Assembly (NCBI GenBank): GCA_964630925.1
Contig: CAZVZK010000061.1
Coordinates: forward strand, 1-58,708
Direction of reading: 5' to 3'
DNA: 58,708 bases
From: RGDT01 sp964630925
GTDB lineage: Bacteria; Planctomycetota; Planctomycetia; Gemmatales; Gemmataceae
A program made the translations under genes and the position numbers. The notes under the pieces are model-generated. The model was not told the DNA's origin and made no database searches. It saw only the letters and a list, made by a program, of their open reading frames with translations. Positions 1-7,704 of this stretch are shown piece by piece. How positions within the stretch are numbered: the first letter of the stretch is position 1; each line of letters starts with the position of its first letter.

Positions 1-155
1 GGGATGGCCCGTCTTCCCTCCTCAACCCTCCAGGTAAGTCCGAAACACTAGTCTGAGCATCACCAGCGGATCCCCTGTGACGATTCCGATTCTGTCGGTT
101 ACGATTGGCAGCATTGGTCAGGATCAATACACTCGGAGGTAAACAAACTCCGGGG

Positions 156-440
156 ATGGTAGCCATGCAATGCTTCTGTTGCATCCGGCGTCAGGCGTCG
201 GCGTGCGCTTGTGACTGCTGGACGTGGTGCCAGCGGTGCGGCGTCTGCTCCGCCCACTGTGTCTGCTTGATCGGCGACTGGGTCACCGACCAGCAGGACA
301 CAATCGTCGTCATCCCGGCCGGAGGAGGGGCCACAGCGCTCCCCGAAGAGGCCACAGCGCTCCCCGAAACCCAGCGCGGGTCTCGGCCTCTCCCCGACCC
401 TCGCCGTCCCACGCACCGAAAAAGTGTCGCCGGGCGGTGA
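156..440 (+). CDS. Candidate small cysteine-rich protein
   Basis: This is a short open frame with two possible ATG starts at 156 and 165. The frame itself stays open upstream to another ATG at 105. A GGAGG sequence (136-140) lies about 15 nt before the first of these ATGs, which is rather far. The first 40 residues are very rich in Cys (for example CFCCIRR and CACDCWTWC), and the tail is rich in Pro and Arg. A 21-bp direct repeat at 330-371 encodes ATALPEE followed by ATALPET. Third codon positions are G/C-rich, as in a real gene here. I recognise no family. The Cys clusters could bind metal or form disulfides, but that is only inference. Overlapping frames on the other strand look like shadows. 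The existence of this gene is uncertain. Confidence 0.4.
   Translation: MVAMQCFCCIRRQASACACDCWTWCQRCGVCSAHCVCLIGDWVTDQQDTIVVIPAGGGATALPEEATALPETQRGSRPLPDPRRPTHRKSVAGR
330..371 (+). repeat. 21-bp direct tandem repeat, two copies
   Basis: Two perfect 18-bp copies (330-347 and 351-368) each followed by a different triplet give a 21-bp period. The repeat keeps the reading frame of the Cys-rich candidate gene, adding one seven-residue unit. Confidence 0.85.
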
Positions 441-726
441 CCGGGCGAAGGCCCTGCTCGTCGGACACAAGGCGCGGTGGCGGACCGGGATGCCGGCCCT
501 GCCGGGCATCCTCTGGGGTGATCTCCGCCGCGGATCCGCGCGAGCAGCGCCAGAAGCGCGGCGGCGGACGCATCGAGAACGTCTCGGCGCTGGAGCAGGG
601 CCTCACCGCCGCCAGGGAAGGAGGCCCCGATCCGGCGCGGGAGGCGCAGAAACCGCCTTGTCGATGGCCCTGAATTGTCCCGGGGCCGGGTCGCCTCCCG
701 TTCCGGCCCCCCGTGTTCCGCCCGGC
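441..726. other. Gap with no confident gene
   Basis: No frame here has a convincing start, ribosome site and family match. The plus frame around 551-600 reads QKRGGGRIENVSALEQGL, which faintly recalls the basic stretch after region 2 of planctomycete ECF sigma factors and could be a gene remnant. This is weak. Confidence 0.3.
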
Positions 727-1833
727 CTACCGGGGCCGTGCCTGGGGCGGGCCAACGATCTTCCGGTAAGCGTGGTACTCGGCCAGGGCCAGGGCGTTCG
801 CCGAGGAGAAGTCCATCGGTATCACGGCGGTCGCCCCGGCCAACACCCCGTCCTCGGTCCGGAAGTACACGCCGAAGCGCCGCGAGTCGCCCTGGAAAGA
901 GGGCATCAGCTCCACGACCCTTTCCAGGGACCCGATCCCATCCGGGGGCATCGGGATGAAGGCGTCGAAGGGAATTGTCAGCACCTCCCGGAGCCACCTC
1001 TCCCAGTCACGCTCGCGCCAAGCGAGCAGGTGCTCCCGGCCGGCCTGGTTGCTCTCCTTCCAGGGCAGCGTCCTGGCGGCCGCTTCCAGATACCGCAGGC
1101 CCAGGAACGGCAGCAGCGCGCCCGCCTTGCTCCGGGGGAGCATCGGGCCGTAACCCATCGCACAGGAGATGCCGGCCTCGGGGGCCCAGGGCGCCACGTA
1201 GCTCAGCATCACCTTGCCGGCCTGCGTCCGGAAGCTGTTGACGCCACCGATCCCCACCGAGATGGCGCGCCGGACCACGCCGGTGCGCCGCCGCCCGTCC
1301 CACTCGTGCAGGGCCACCAGGTCGTCGGCCACCGGGCCGACCTCGTGCAGGCCCAGCTCGGCCTGCTTCCACAGGCGGACCTGGGCGGCGGCGGCCGGCG
1401 TCAGGCCGTGCCCGGGGTGGGCCAGGTAGGCGTCGATGGGGTGCCAGTCGTCGCCGGGCAGGCCCTTGTAGAGGAAGGCCTCGATGGCCCAGTGGTCGAG
1501 CTCGGGCATCCGGCCGAGCAGCCCGTCGCCGAGTCGGCGTTCCAGATCGCGCAACTTCGACTTGCCCGGTTCGTGCTTCATGCCGAACGTCGCCACCACG
1601 AACTTGAGCCTGTCGGGACGGCCGACGCTGGCGTCCGCGGTGCCCGGCCAGGTGGCCGGCTGGGGGACGGCCATTAGCCGCTCCATCGCTTGCAATTCCC
1701 GGGAAAGATCGGGGCCCGAAGCCCGCTGCTTGCGATCGCGGGCGTCCACGCGCTTCTTCCGCCGGCGTTTCTTGTCCTCGTCGCGGCGTCCCACGGCCTG
1801 TCCCCCCACGGCCCATTTGTCAGCACCCTTCAT
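727..1833 (-). CDS. Hypothetical protein, 368 aa
   Basis: A long, GC3-rich frame with no better competitor on the other strand. The N-terminal 40 residues are very basic (a run like DKKRRRKKRVDARDRKQR), followed by a mixed alpha/beta-looking globular region with no signal peptide or membrane segment. I do not recognise a family. The C-terminal part contains FDAFIPMPPDGIGSLERV and ends with a basic tail. The chosen start at 1833 has only a weak GGGATAG upstream; an internal Met before LMAVPQP would remove the basic tail and is a possible alternative start. It stands alone, with non-coding DNA on both sides. Function unknown. Confidence 0.7.
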   Translation of the reverse strand: MKGADKWAVGGQAVGRRDEDKKRRRKKRVDARDRKQRASGPDLSRELQAMERLMAVPQPATWPGTADASVGRPDRLKFVVATFGMKHEPGKSKLRDLERRLGDGLLGRMPELDHWAIEAFLYKGLPGDDWHPIDAYLAHPGHGLTPAAAAQVRLWKQAELGLHEVGPVADDLVALHEWDGRRRTGVVRRAISVGIGGVNSFRTQAGKVMLSYVAPWAPEAGISCAMGYGPMLPRSKAGALLPFLGLRYLEAAARTLPWKESNQAGREHLLAWRERDWERWLREVLTIPFDAFIPMPPDGIGSLERVVELMPSFQGDSRRFGVYFRTEDGVLAGATAVIPMDFSSANALALAEYHAYRKIVGPPQARPR

Positions 1834-2175
1834 TCTATCCCGGGCAGTGAGGTGTCATCCCCCCATCACCTTTGGCCCGTCGCCTGCTCGCCCCTGGGCG
1901 GCGACACCGACCCAACGCAGCCGTCTGCCGCGTAGGTCGGGTCGAGGCTCTGCGAGGCCCGACGACGACACACGGGAACGCAGCGACTCCGGCCTGGGCG
2001 AGTACGCCCCCGCCCGATGGCGACGTGCCGCCCCGGCCACAATGCGGGCAGGGCCGGCACGTCACCGGCGACACGAGGCGGCCACGACCCACCGGCGACG
2101 AGCGCCATTCCCTCGACCCGTCCCTCGGCGGAAAGAAGCAGGGGCTCCGCTTCGGGCACACTCCCAGTGAGGGGA
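1834..2175. other. 342-bp gap carrying a GTAGGTCG-family repeat
   Basis: No gene is seen. The stretch from 1932 to about 1996 is a copy of a repeat found again at 2634. The rest is GC-rich and holds only short frames on both strands that look like chance. Confidence 0.5.
1932..1996 (+). repeat. GTAGGTCG-family palindromic repeat, copy 1
   Basis: Starts GTAGGTCGGGTCGAGGCTC and matches the copy at 2634 over about 65 bp with only a few substitutions. It contains an imperfect hairpin in which GTCGGG pairs with CCCGAC. Confidence 0.8.
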
Positions 2176-2463
2176 TCAGCGGTAGAACGATCCATACCCC
2201 CTCGAGCGGAAGTAGTTGACGGCCGCCTGCGCCTTCACATGGGAGTAATACCCGCCGTAAATCTGCCAGGGGGAGTTCACGGAGATGCGGTAGTACACCC
2301 AGTACACCTTGGAGTGGCCATGGTCACCGTACTGGGCATCCGCCTCGGCCGTGACGGCGGGTGCCAGTTGCTCCAAGGCGGCACCGGCCCGCGCGGCCTG
2401 GGCTGCCGTCAGGCAGAAGACCGCCAGGGCGGCGGCCAAGATGAAACGCAAGGACACGTTCAT
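2176..2463 (-). CDS. Small secreted hypothetical protein, 95 aa
   Basis: The ATG at 2463 follows a GGAGA ribosome site five bases upstream, and the product begins with a clean signal peptide (MNVSLRF, then a hydrophobic stretch ending QAARAGA). The longer frame upstream of this ATG is the translated repeat at 2634 and is not part of the gene. The mature part is about 65 residues, rich in Tyr and aromatic residues (YWVYYRISV, WQIYGGYY), and suggests a small exported beta-rich protein. No family recognised. It sits alone, between two repeat-bearing gaps. Confidence 0.75.
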   Translation of the reverse strand: MNVSLRFILAAALAVFCLTAAQAARAGAALEQLAPAVTAEADAQYGDHGHSKVYWVYYRISVNSPWQIYGGYYSHVKAQAAVNYFRSRGYGSFYR

Positions 2464-2633
2464 GTCATCTCCGTGAGGTGAGGTGTGAGTGTTGGGATCG
2501 GGGATGAGCATCTCGCGATCGTCCCCTCCACCCTCCTGGGACCGGTTCTTGCCACCGTCCCCAGGAGAAATCCAGGAAATCGTCCTGTTCAACCGGATCA
2601 GTCTGCCGCTGGCCGCGCCATCAAGCGCATCAC

Positions 2634-2726
2634 GTAGGTCGGGTCGAGGCTCTGCGAGGCCCGACGACGATACGCGGGAGCGCAGCGACACCGACCTGCC
2701 GCTCGCCGGGCCGAGGCGCGACCTAC
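2634..2726 (+). repeat. GTAGGTCG-family element with inverted ends
   Basis: The left end GTAGGTCG (2634-2641) and right end CGACCTAC (2719-2726) are exact reverse complements, giving a 93-bp MITE-like unit. The first 65 bp match the copy at 1932. Confidence 0.75.
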
Positions 2727-2781
2727 GAGGCCCCCGTGCGCAATCCATGCGACGCCCCACCACGATCCCGTGAAGCCCGCG

Positions 2782-2810
2782 CTTGCCGTGCCGCCCGCCG
2801 TGCGTATCCT
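2782..2810 (+). promoter_or_regulatory. Putative sigma-70 type promoter of the ABC operon
   Basis: A -35-like CTTGCC (2782-2787) and -10-like TATCCT (2805-2810) are 17 bp apart, about 37 bp before the start of the substrate-binding protein gene. The same -10 hexamer occurs upstream of 6493. Confidence 0.4.
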
Positions 2811-2846
2811 CTGATCCAGAAGCACTCTCCGCACGCGAGCCGCACC

Positions 2847-3929
2847 ATGAACACACTCTCCCGCTCCCTCCTCGCCGCCGGCGCGGCCATCTGCCTCCTG
2901 TCCGGCTGCGGCGACGGCGGCAAGGGCAAGCCTTCCGACGACAAGCCGTCCATCGCCTTCATCACCAACAACCCCGACCCCTGGTGGAACATGGCCGAGG
3001 CCGGCGCCCGCGCCGCCGAGGCCAAGGTCAAGTTCGAGGTCCTCTTCCGCAAGCCCGCCGACAGCACCCCCGCCGCCCAGAAGGAGGAGGTCGAGAACGC
3101 CATCAACGCCGGCGCCAAGGCCGTCGCCGTCTCGGTCATCGACCCGAAGAACCAGTCCGCGTTCCTCGACCAGGTCGCGGGCAAGGCGCACGTCCTCGCC
3201 GTGGACAACGACGCCCCGAAGAGCAAGCGCGTCGCCTACATCGGCACCGACAACTACGCCGCCGGCCGCGCCGTCGGCAAGCTCGTCAAGGAGGCCCTCG
3301 GCGAGAAGGGAGGCACCGTCGCCATCTTCGTCGGCCGGCTCGACTCGCTCAACGCCCGCCAGCGCCGCCAGGGCGTCATCGACGAGCTGTTCGGCAACCC
3401 GGCGCTGACGGACCCCAACGAGTTCAAGGACACCCCCGACGGCGAGTCGAAGGGCATCTACAAGCTCCACGAATCCACCTTCACCGACCAGCCCGTCGGC
3501 CGCGCCGAGGCCCTCACCAAGGCCGAGAACTTCATCAACGCCCTGCCCGAGGGCAACGTCTGCATGGTCGGCCTGTGGGCGTACAACCCGCCCGCCTGCC
3601 TCGCCGCCGCCAGCAAGGTCAAGGACGCCGCCAAGCGGGCACGCATCTCCATCGTCGGATTCGACGAGGACCCCGCCACCCTCGACGGCATCACGGCCGG
3701 CACCGTCCACGGCACCGTCGTCCAGGACCCGTACGAGTTCGGCTACCAGGCCGTCATGATGATGGCCGCCCTCTCCTCCGGGCAGAAGGACAAGCTGCCC
3801 GCCGGCGGCATCGTCCACGTCCCCTACCGCGTCATCCAGAAGGACGACGGCGACGCCAACGGCCTCAAACGCCTCGCCGTCGGCCCCTTCCGCAAGAGGC
3901 TGGCCGAGCTGATGAGCGGCAAGAAGTGA
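2847..3929 (+). CDS. Sugar ABC transporter substrate-binding lipoprotein
   Basis: Periplasmic binding protein of the ribose/galactose (peripl_BP_4) type, 360 aa, that would capture a sugar and deliver it to the permease. The signal sequence ends in the lipobox LLSGC (Cys21), so it is a lipoprotein, followed by a flexible Gly/Lys/Asp linker. The two-lobe fold is suggested by SIAFITNNPDPWWN at the first strand, AVSVIDPKNQ and IVGFDEDPATLDGI. The start at 2847 places the signal peptide at the N-terminus; an upstream in-frame extension lacks support. It is the first gene of a three-gene operon; its stop overlaps the GTG of the ATPase gene. The sugar cannot be told from the sequence. Confidence 0.92.
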   Translation: MNTLSRSLLAAGAAICLLSGCGDGGKGKPSDDKPSIAFITNNPDPWWNMAEAGARAAEAKVKFEVLFRKPADSTPAAQKEEVENAINAGAKAVAVSVIDPKNQSAFLDQVAGKAHVLAVDNDAPKSKRVAYIGTDNYAAGRAVGKLVKEALGEKGGTVAIFVGRLDSLNARQRRQGVIDELFGNPALTDPNEFKDTPDGESKGIYKLHESTFTDQPVGRAEALTKAENFINALPEGNVCMVGLWAYNPPACLAAASKVKDAAKRARISIVGFDEDPATLDGITAGTVHGTVVQDPYEFGYQAVMMMAALSSGQKDKLPAGGIVHVPYRVIQKDDGDANGLKRLAVGPFRKRLAELMSGKK

Positions 3930-5431
3930 CCGCACCCCTCCTCGAGGCGCGGGGCGTCCGCAAGGCGTTCCCCGGCGTGCAGGCCCTCGACGGCGTCAGC
4001 CTCCGCCTGACGCCCGGCGAGGCACTCGCCGTCGTCGGCGAGAACGGGGCGGGCAAGTCCACCCTCATGAAGATCGTCGCCGGGCTGTTCCCCCCCGACG
4101 AGGGCGAGCTGCTCATCGACGGCGTGCCGACACGCCTCGCGGGGGTCGCCGACGCGGCCGACAGGGGCATCGTCCTCATCCACCAGGAGCTGAACCTCGC
4201 CGAGAACCTGAGCGTCGAGGCCAACCTATTCCTCGGACGCGAGGGGGCCGGGTGGCTGGGGCTGCTCTGGCCCGGCGCGACGGCGGCCCGCGCCCGCTCC
4301 CTGCTGGCCCGCGTCGGCCTCGACGTGCCGCCCTCGCGCCTCGTCGGCGCCCTGCCGCCTGGCCAGCGCCAGATGGTCGAGATCGCGCGGGCCCTCTCCC
4401 TCAACGCCCGCCTCATCATCATGGACGAGCCGACCTCCTCCCTGACGCAGAAGGAGACGGACAAGCTTTACGAGGTGATCGACGGCCTGGGGCGCGAGGG
4501 CGTCGCCGTCCTTTTCATCTCCCACCGCCTCGCCGAGGTGAAACGCATCGCCTCGCGCGTCGTCGTCCTGCGCGACGGCAGGAATGCCGGCGAATTGACC
4601 GGGCCGGAGATCACGCACGACGCGATGGTACGTCTCATGGTGGGGCGCGACCTCCGGCAGTTCTACCCGCACACGCGCGAGCCGGCGGCCGACGCGCCGG
4701 CGCGGCTGCGGGTGGAGGGCCTGACGTTCGAGGGCGGCGGCCCGCCCGTGTCGTTCTCCGTGCGCGGCGGCGAGATCGTCGGCGTGGCAGGCCTGGTCGG
4801 CGCGGGCCGCACCGAGCTGGCGGAGGCGCTGTTCGGCCTGCGCCGCATCACCGGCGGCTCGGCGAGCATCGACGGCAGGCCGCTCGTCCCACGCGGGCCG
4901 GCGGACGCGATCGCGGCGGGGCTGATCCTGGTGCCGGAGGACCGCCGCCGCCACGGCCTGGTGATCCCCGAGTCCGTGCGCGAGAATCTGGCGCTGCCCA
5001 ACTGGGGCGAGCTGAGCACGGCGGGCTTCGTCCGCCCCGACAAGGTCGCCGACCTGTGCGGCCGGCTGATGGCCCGGCTCCGGATCAGGGCCTCGGGTCC
5101 GGGGCAGGTCGTGGGACAGCTCTCGGGCGGCAACCAGCAGAAGGTGGTGCTGGGCAAGTGGCTCGCACGCAGGCCGCGCGTCCTGATCCTCGACGAGCCC
5201 ACGCGCGGCGTGGACGTGGGGGCGCGGAGCGAGATCTACGCGCTGATGGACGAGCTGGCGGGCGAGGGCGTGGCGGTGCTGATGATCTCCAGCGACCTCG
5301 AAGAGGTCCTCGGGGTGAGCGGGCGCGTGCTGGTGCTGCACGAGGGCCGCCTGGCCGGCGAGCTGCCCCGCCCACTCATGGGCGAGGAGGCGGTGATGCG
5401 GCTGGCGACAGGGGGCGGGGGGCGGGTATGA
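3926..5431 (+). CDS. Sugar ABC transporter ATP-binding protein (RbsA type)
   Basis: Tandem two-domain ATPase of carbohydrate importers, 501 aa, the usual length. Domain 1 has Walker A GENGAGKST (38-46), an LPPGQRQM signature variant (about 142) and Walker B with LIIMDEPTSS (about 163). Domain 2 has the degenerate P-loop VGAGRTEL (about 290) typical of RbsA/MglA second halves, the signature LSGGNQQK (about 398) and LILDEPTRGVDVG (about 420). The GTG start overlaps the previous stop (GTGA), and the stop overlaps the permease start (ATGA), so the three genes are probably translationally coupled. The much longer open frame upstream is a shadow of the binding-protein gene. Confidence 0.94.
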   Translation: MTAPLLEARGVRKAFPGVQALDGVSLRLTPGEALAVVGENGAGKSTLMKIVAGLFPPDEGELLIDGVPTRLAGVADAADRGIVLIHQELNLAENLSVEANLFLGREGAGWLGLLWPGATAARARSLLARVGLDVPPSRLVGALPPGQRQMVEIARALSLNARLIIMDEPTSSLTQKETDKLYEVIDGLGREGVAVLFISHRLAEVKRIASRVVVLRDGRNAGELTGPEITHDAMVRLMVGRDLRQFYPHTREPAADAPARLRVEGLTFEGGGPPVSFSVRGGEIVGVAGLVGAGRTELAEALFGLRRITGGSASIDGRPLVPRGPADAIAAGLILVPEDRRRHGLVIPESVRENLALPNWGELSTAGFVRPDKVADLCGRLMARLRIRASGPGQVVGQLSGGNQQKVVLGKWLARRPRVLILDEPTRGVDVGARSEIYALMDELAGEGVAVLMISSDLEEVLGVSGRVLVLHEGRLAGELPRPLMGEEAVMRLATGGGGRV

Positions 5432-6426
5432 ACCGGCTGATCGGAATCGTTCTCATCGTGGTGGCGCTGTACGTGGGGCTGATGGCCTCCAGCGTCCGCG
5501 CCCGCTCCCCGGAGAACCAGGGCACCATCGCCAAGCGGCTGGGGTACTACGGCATCCTGACCGTCGGCGTCGGCGTGCTCATCATCTCGGGCGGCATCGA
5601 CCTCAGCATCGGGTCGGTGGTCGGCCTCAGCTCGGTCCTGTTCGGCCTGATGCTCGAGAAGGGCGTGCCCCCCGTGCAGGCGGCGTTGCTCGTCGTCGCC
5701 CTGTCGGCGGCCATCGGGCTGTTCCACGGGCTGGCGGTCACCCTCCTGGGATTGCAACCGTTCCTGGTGACGCTGTGCGGGCTGTTCATCTACCGGGGGA
5801 TGGCCCGCTACGCGGGCCGCCAGTGGGGCACGGGGTCGAGCGTCGGCCTGGGGGTGGGCGTCGAGGACCCCTCGTTCCAGGCCCAGGTGACGTGGCTGCA
5901 GACGTGGCTCGTGGGCGACCCGCTCGGGGTGCCGCAGCAGCTCGTCATCCTGGCGGTCCTGGCGACGGTCATCGGCGTCTTCCTGCACGCGACGACGCAC
6001 GGGCGCTACCTGTACGCCATCGGCGCGAACGAGGAGGCGGCCCGGTACGCGGGCATCCCGACCGCCCGGTACAAGATCCTGCCGTACATCATCTGCTCGA
6101 CGCTCGCGGGGCTGGCGGGCGTGCTGGAGATCCTGCACTCCTTGAGCGCGGAGCCGACGCAGTCCGGCAACCTGCAGGAGCTGTACGCCATCACGGGGGC
6201 GGTCCTGGGCGGGTGCAGCCTGCGCGGCGGCGAGGGGAACATCCTGGGGATGGTGCTCGGGACGGCGGTCATCCCGCTGCTCAAACTCCTGTGCAACTTC
6301 GCCATCCCGAAGCTGGCCAACGAGCTGGAGTACGTGGTGATCGGCGTGGCCCTGCTGCTCGGGACGGTGACCGACGAGCTGCTCAAACGCCGCGCCGCCC
6401 GCCTGGCGGCGAAGCGGAAAACGTGA
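5428..6426 (+). CDS. Sugar ABC transporter permease (RbsC type)
   Basis: Inner-membrane permease of the BPD_transp_2 family, 332 aa, with about eight to ten hydrophobic segments. Family hallmarks are IISGGIDLSIGSVVGLSS in the second segment, the conserved AIGANEEAARYAGIP loop that contacts the ATPase, and GAVLGGCSLRGGEGNILG near the C-terminus. It starts with ATG inside the ATGA overlap with the ATPase gene and completes the importer. Only one permease gene is present, which is normal because RbsC works as a homodimer. No sugar-specific kinase or regulator lies next to the operon, so the substrate is open. Confidence 0.93.
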   Translation: MNRLIGIVLIVVALYVGLMASSVRARSPENQGTIAKRLGYYGILTVGVGVLIISGGIDLSIGSVVGLSSVLFGLMLEKGVPPVQAALLVVALSAAIGLFHGLAVTLLGLQPFLVTLCGLFIYRGMARYAGRQWGTGSSVGLGVGVEDPSFQAQVTWLQTWLVGDPLGVPQQLVILAVLATVIGVFLHATTHGRYLYAIGANEEAARYAGIPTARYKILPYIICSTLAGLAGVLEILHSLSAEPTQSGNLQELYAITGAVLGGCSLRGGEGNILGMVLGTAVIPLLKLLCNFAIPKLANELEYVVIGVALLLGTVTDELLKRRAARLAAKRKT

Positions 6427-6427
6427 C

Positions 6428-6455
6428 TTGAATCAAAATCGGGACCGGATATCCT
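6428..6455 (+). promoter_or_regulatory. Putative promoter of the PEP-CTERM gene
   Basis: TTGAAT (6428-6433) and TATCCT (6450-6455) with a 16-bp spacer, 38 bp before the ATG. It begins right after the permease stop codon. Confidence 0.4.
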
Positions 6456-6492
6456 CCCCGCCCTCACGGACACGAACTCGGAGGAGCGGCCC

Positions 6493-6864
6493 ATGCGGCA
6501 CCCCATCATCGCCACGCTGGCGGTCCTCGCCGGCGTCTGCCTGACCCCGCCCCTGCGCGCCGAGCTGATCAAGCCCGACGAGGTCAGGGCGCTCGAAATG
6601 AGGCACGACGAGGCGCCCAGGGACGACATGCCCGACTGGGACAATCTGCCGGCGGACTGGCGCGAGTGGATCAAGGAGAATTGCTCGTGCAGGTGCGAGC
6701 GGGACACCGGCTCGACCCCCACGCCGCCCGTGGAGCAGGAGGTGCCGACGATGACCGGCGGGCCGGTGCCCCAGGAGGCGCCGGAGCCGGCGAGCCTCAC
6801 GCTGCTGGCGGCGGGCGGGGCGTTGCTCCTCTTGCGTCGGCGCTTGACCGGGCAGAGCGTCTGA
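6493..6864 (+). CDS. PEP-CTERM sorting-domain protein, 123 aa
   Basis: A small exported protein. It starts with a signal peptide (MRHPIIATLAVLAGVCL, cleavage near RAE) and ends with a PEP-CTERM signal: a PEPAS motif, a short hydrophobic helix (LTLLAAGGALLLL) and a basic RRRL tail. Such proteins are processed by an exosortase and end up on the surface or in the matrix. The body is short, acidic, and has one CSCRC cluster near residue 63, which might bind metal. A strong GGAGGAG ribosome site precedes the ATG. No exosortase gene is in the window. Function of the body is unknown. Confidence 0.8.
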   Translation: MRHPIIATLAVLAGVCLTPPLRAELIKPDEVRALEMRHDEAPRDDMPDWDNLPADWREWIKENCSCRCERDTGSTPTPPVEQEVPTMTGGPVPQEAPEPASLTLLAAGGALLLLRRRLTGQSV

Positions 6865-6877
6865 GGACAATGAGGGG

Positions 6878-7666
6878 ATGAAGTGCCCGAAATGCTTCCG
6901 GGCCTTGCCTGACTTCGAGGTCAAGGGGGGCTGGTGCGAGGGGTGCGGCGCAAAACTGCCGCTCCTGCTGCCCACGGGCGAGGCGCGCCCGGACCCTCCC
7001 GCGGTCAAGCAGCCGGACCACGAGGTCAAACTCTCCGGGTGTATCTGGGTCGTCTGCATCCTCGTGTGCATTTTCGGGTACGGCGTGTGGATGGCTCAGA
7101 CCGGGTGGCGTGATCTGCGGCTCGCCCTGACGGCCCCGGACGATGCGGCCGACTGCCGGATCGAGGATCTCGAAGAGGGGCGTCCGCCTTCGGGCCATGT
7201 GCGCATCGGCAGGCACGTGTGTCTGTACCCGCACCACGTCTTCTCGCCACTGCGCGAGGCCGACACGGCCCAGTTGATGCTGCCGATCTATTCCGTCGGG
7301 CACCCCGCGTACCGGGATTGGCGGGCGGCGCGGGAGGAGGACGCCGAGGCGAGGCCGGATAGGCTGCGCGTCGTTCTGCGGACGCGCAAGTACGGCAACC
7401 GGACGCAGATCCCGCCCTGGACGGCAGAAGAGGAGACGCTGACGGCGGCCGTCATCGGTGGGGTGGACCGGATCTCCCCGGAGGAGGCGGGGCTTCTGCG
7501 CGAGGCGTTCCCCGGCGCGAGCCTCAAGGACGTGATCGTCATCGACGAGGTGCTGCCACCGCCGGGCCAGGCGTGGGCGCTGGGGCGCCTCGTCCTCGGG
7601 CCGTTGCTGATGCTGTTCGTGATCTGGCTCGTCGTCACCATGTTCCGTGCCCCGAAGGAGAAGTGA
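6878..7666 (+). CDS. Hypothetical membrane protein with N-terminal zinc ribbon
   Basis: 262 aa. The N-terminus has two CxxC pairs (CPKC at 3-6 and CEGC about residue 20), a small zinc-ribbon. A membrane segment follows (SGCIWVVCILVCIFGYGVW), then a roughly 140-residue soluble region, and a second membrane segment close to the C-terminus (LVLGPLLMLFVIWLVVTMF). The predicted arrangement puts both termini on the same side. GAGGGG lies just before the ATG and the gene starts 13 nt after the PEP-CTERM gene, so the two may be co-transcribed. No family recognised beyond the zinc-ribbon. Confidence 0.75.
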   Translation: MKCPKCFRALPDFEVKGGWCEGCGAKLPLLLPTGEARPDPPAVKQPDHEVKLSGCIWVVCILVCIFGYGVWMAQTGWRDLRLALTAPDDAADCRIEDLEEGRPPSGHVRIGRHVCLYPHHVFSPLREADTAQLMLPIYSVGHPAYRDWRAAREEDAEARPDRLRVVLRTRKYGNRTQIPPWTAEEETLTAAVIGGVDRISPEEAGLLREAFPGASLKDVIVIDEVLPPPGQAWALGRLVLGPLLMLFVIWLVVTMFRAPKEK

Positions 7667-7704
7667 TAGACTGACGCTCACCCACCACAAGGGAGGGCTG
7701 GGCG

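Larger units (their letters stand above)
2464..2846. other. 383-bp gap: repeat copy 2 and a promoter
   Basis: Contains the GTAGGTCG repeat at 2634-2726 and, near its right end, a likely promoter for the ABC operon. The left part is the upstream region of the small secreted gene on the minus strand. No other gene is seen. Confidence 0.5.

Noticed and set aside
727..1833. A 417-aa overlapping frame on the plus strand (424-1677)
   Set aside because: Its translation is an Arg/Gly/Pro-rich shadow of the minus-strand gene.
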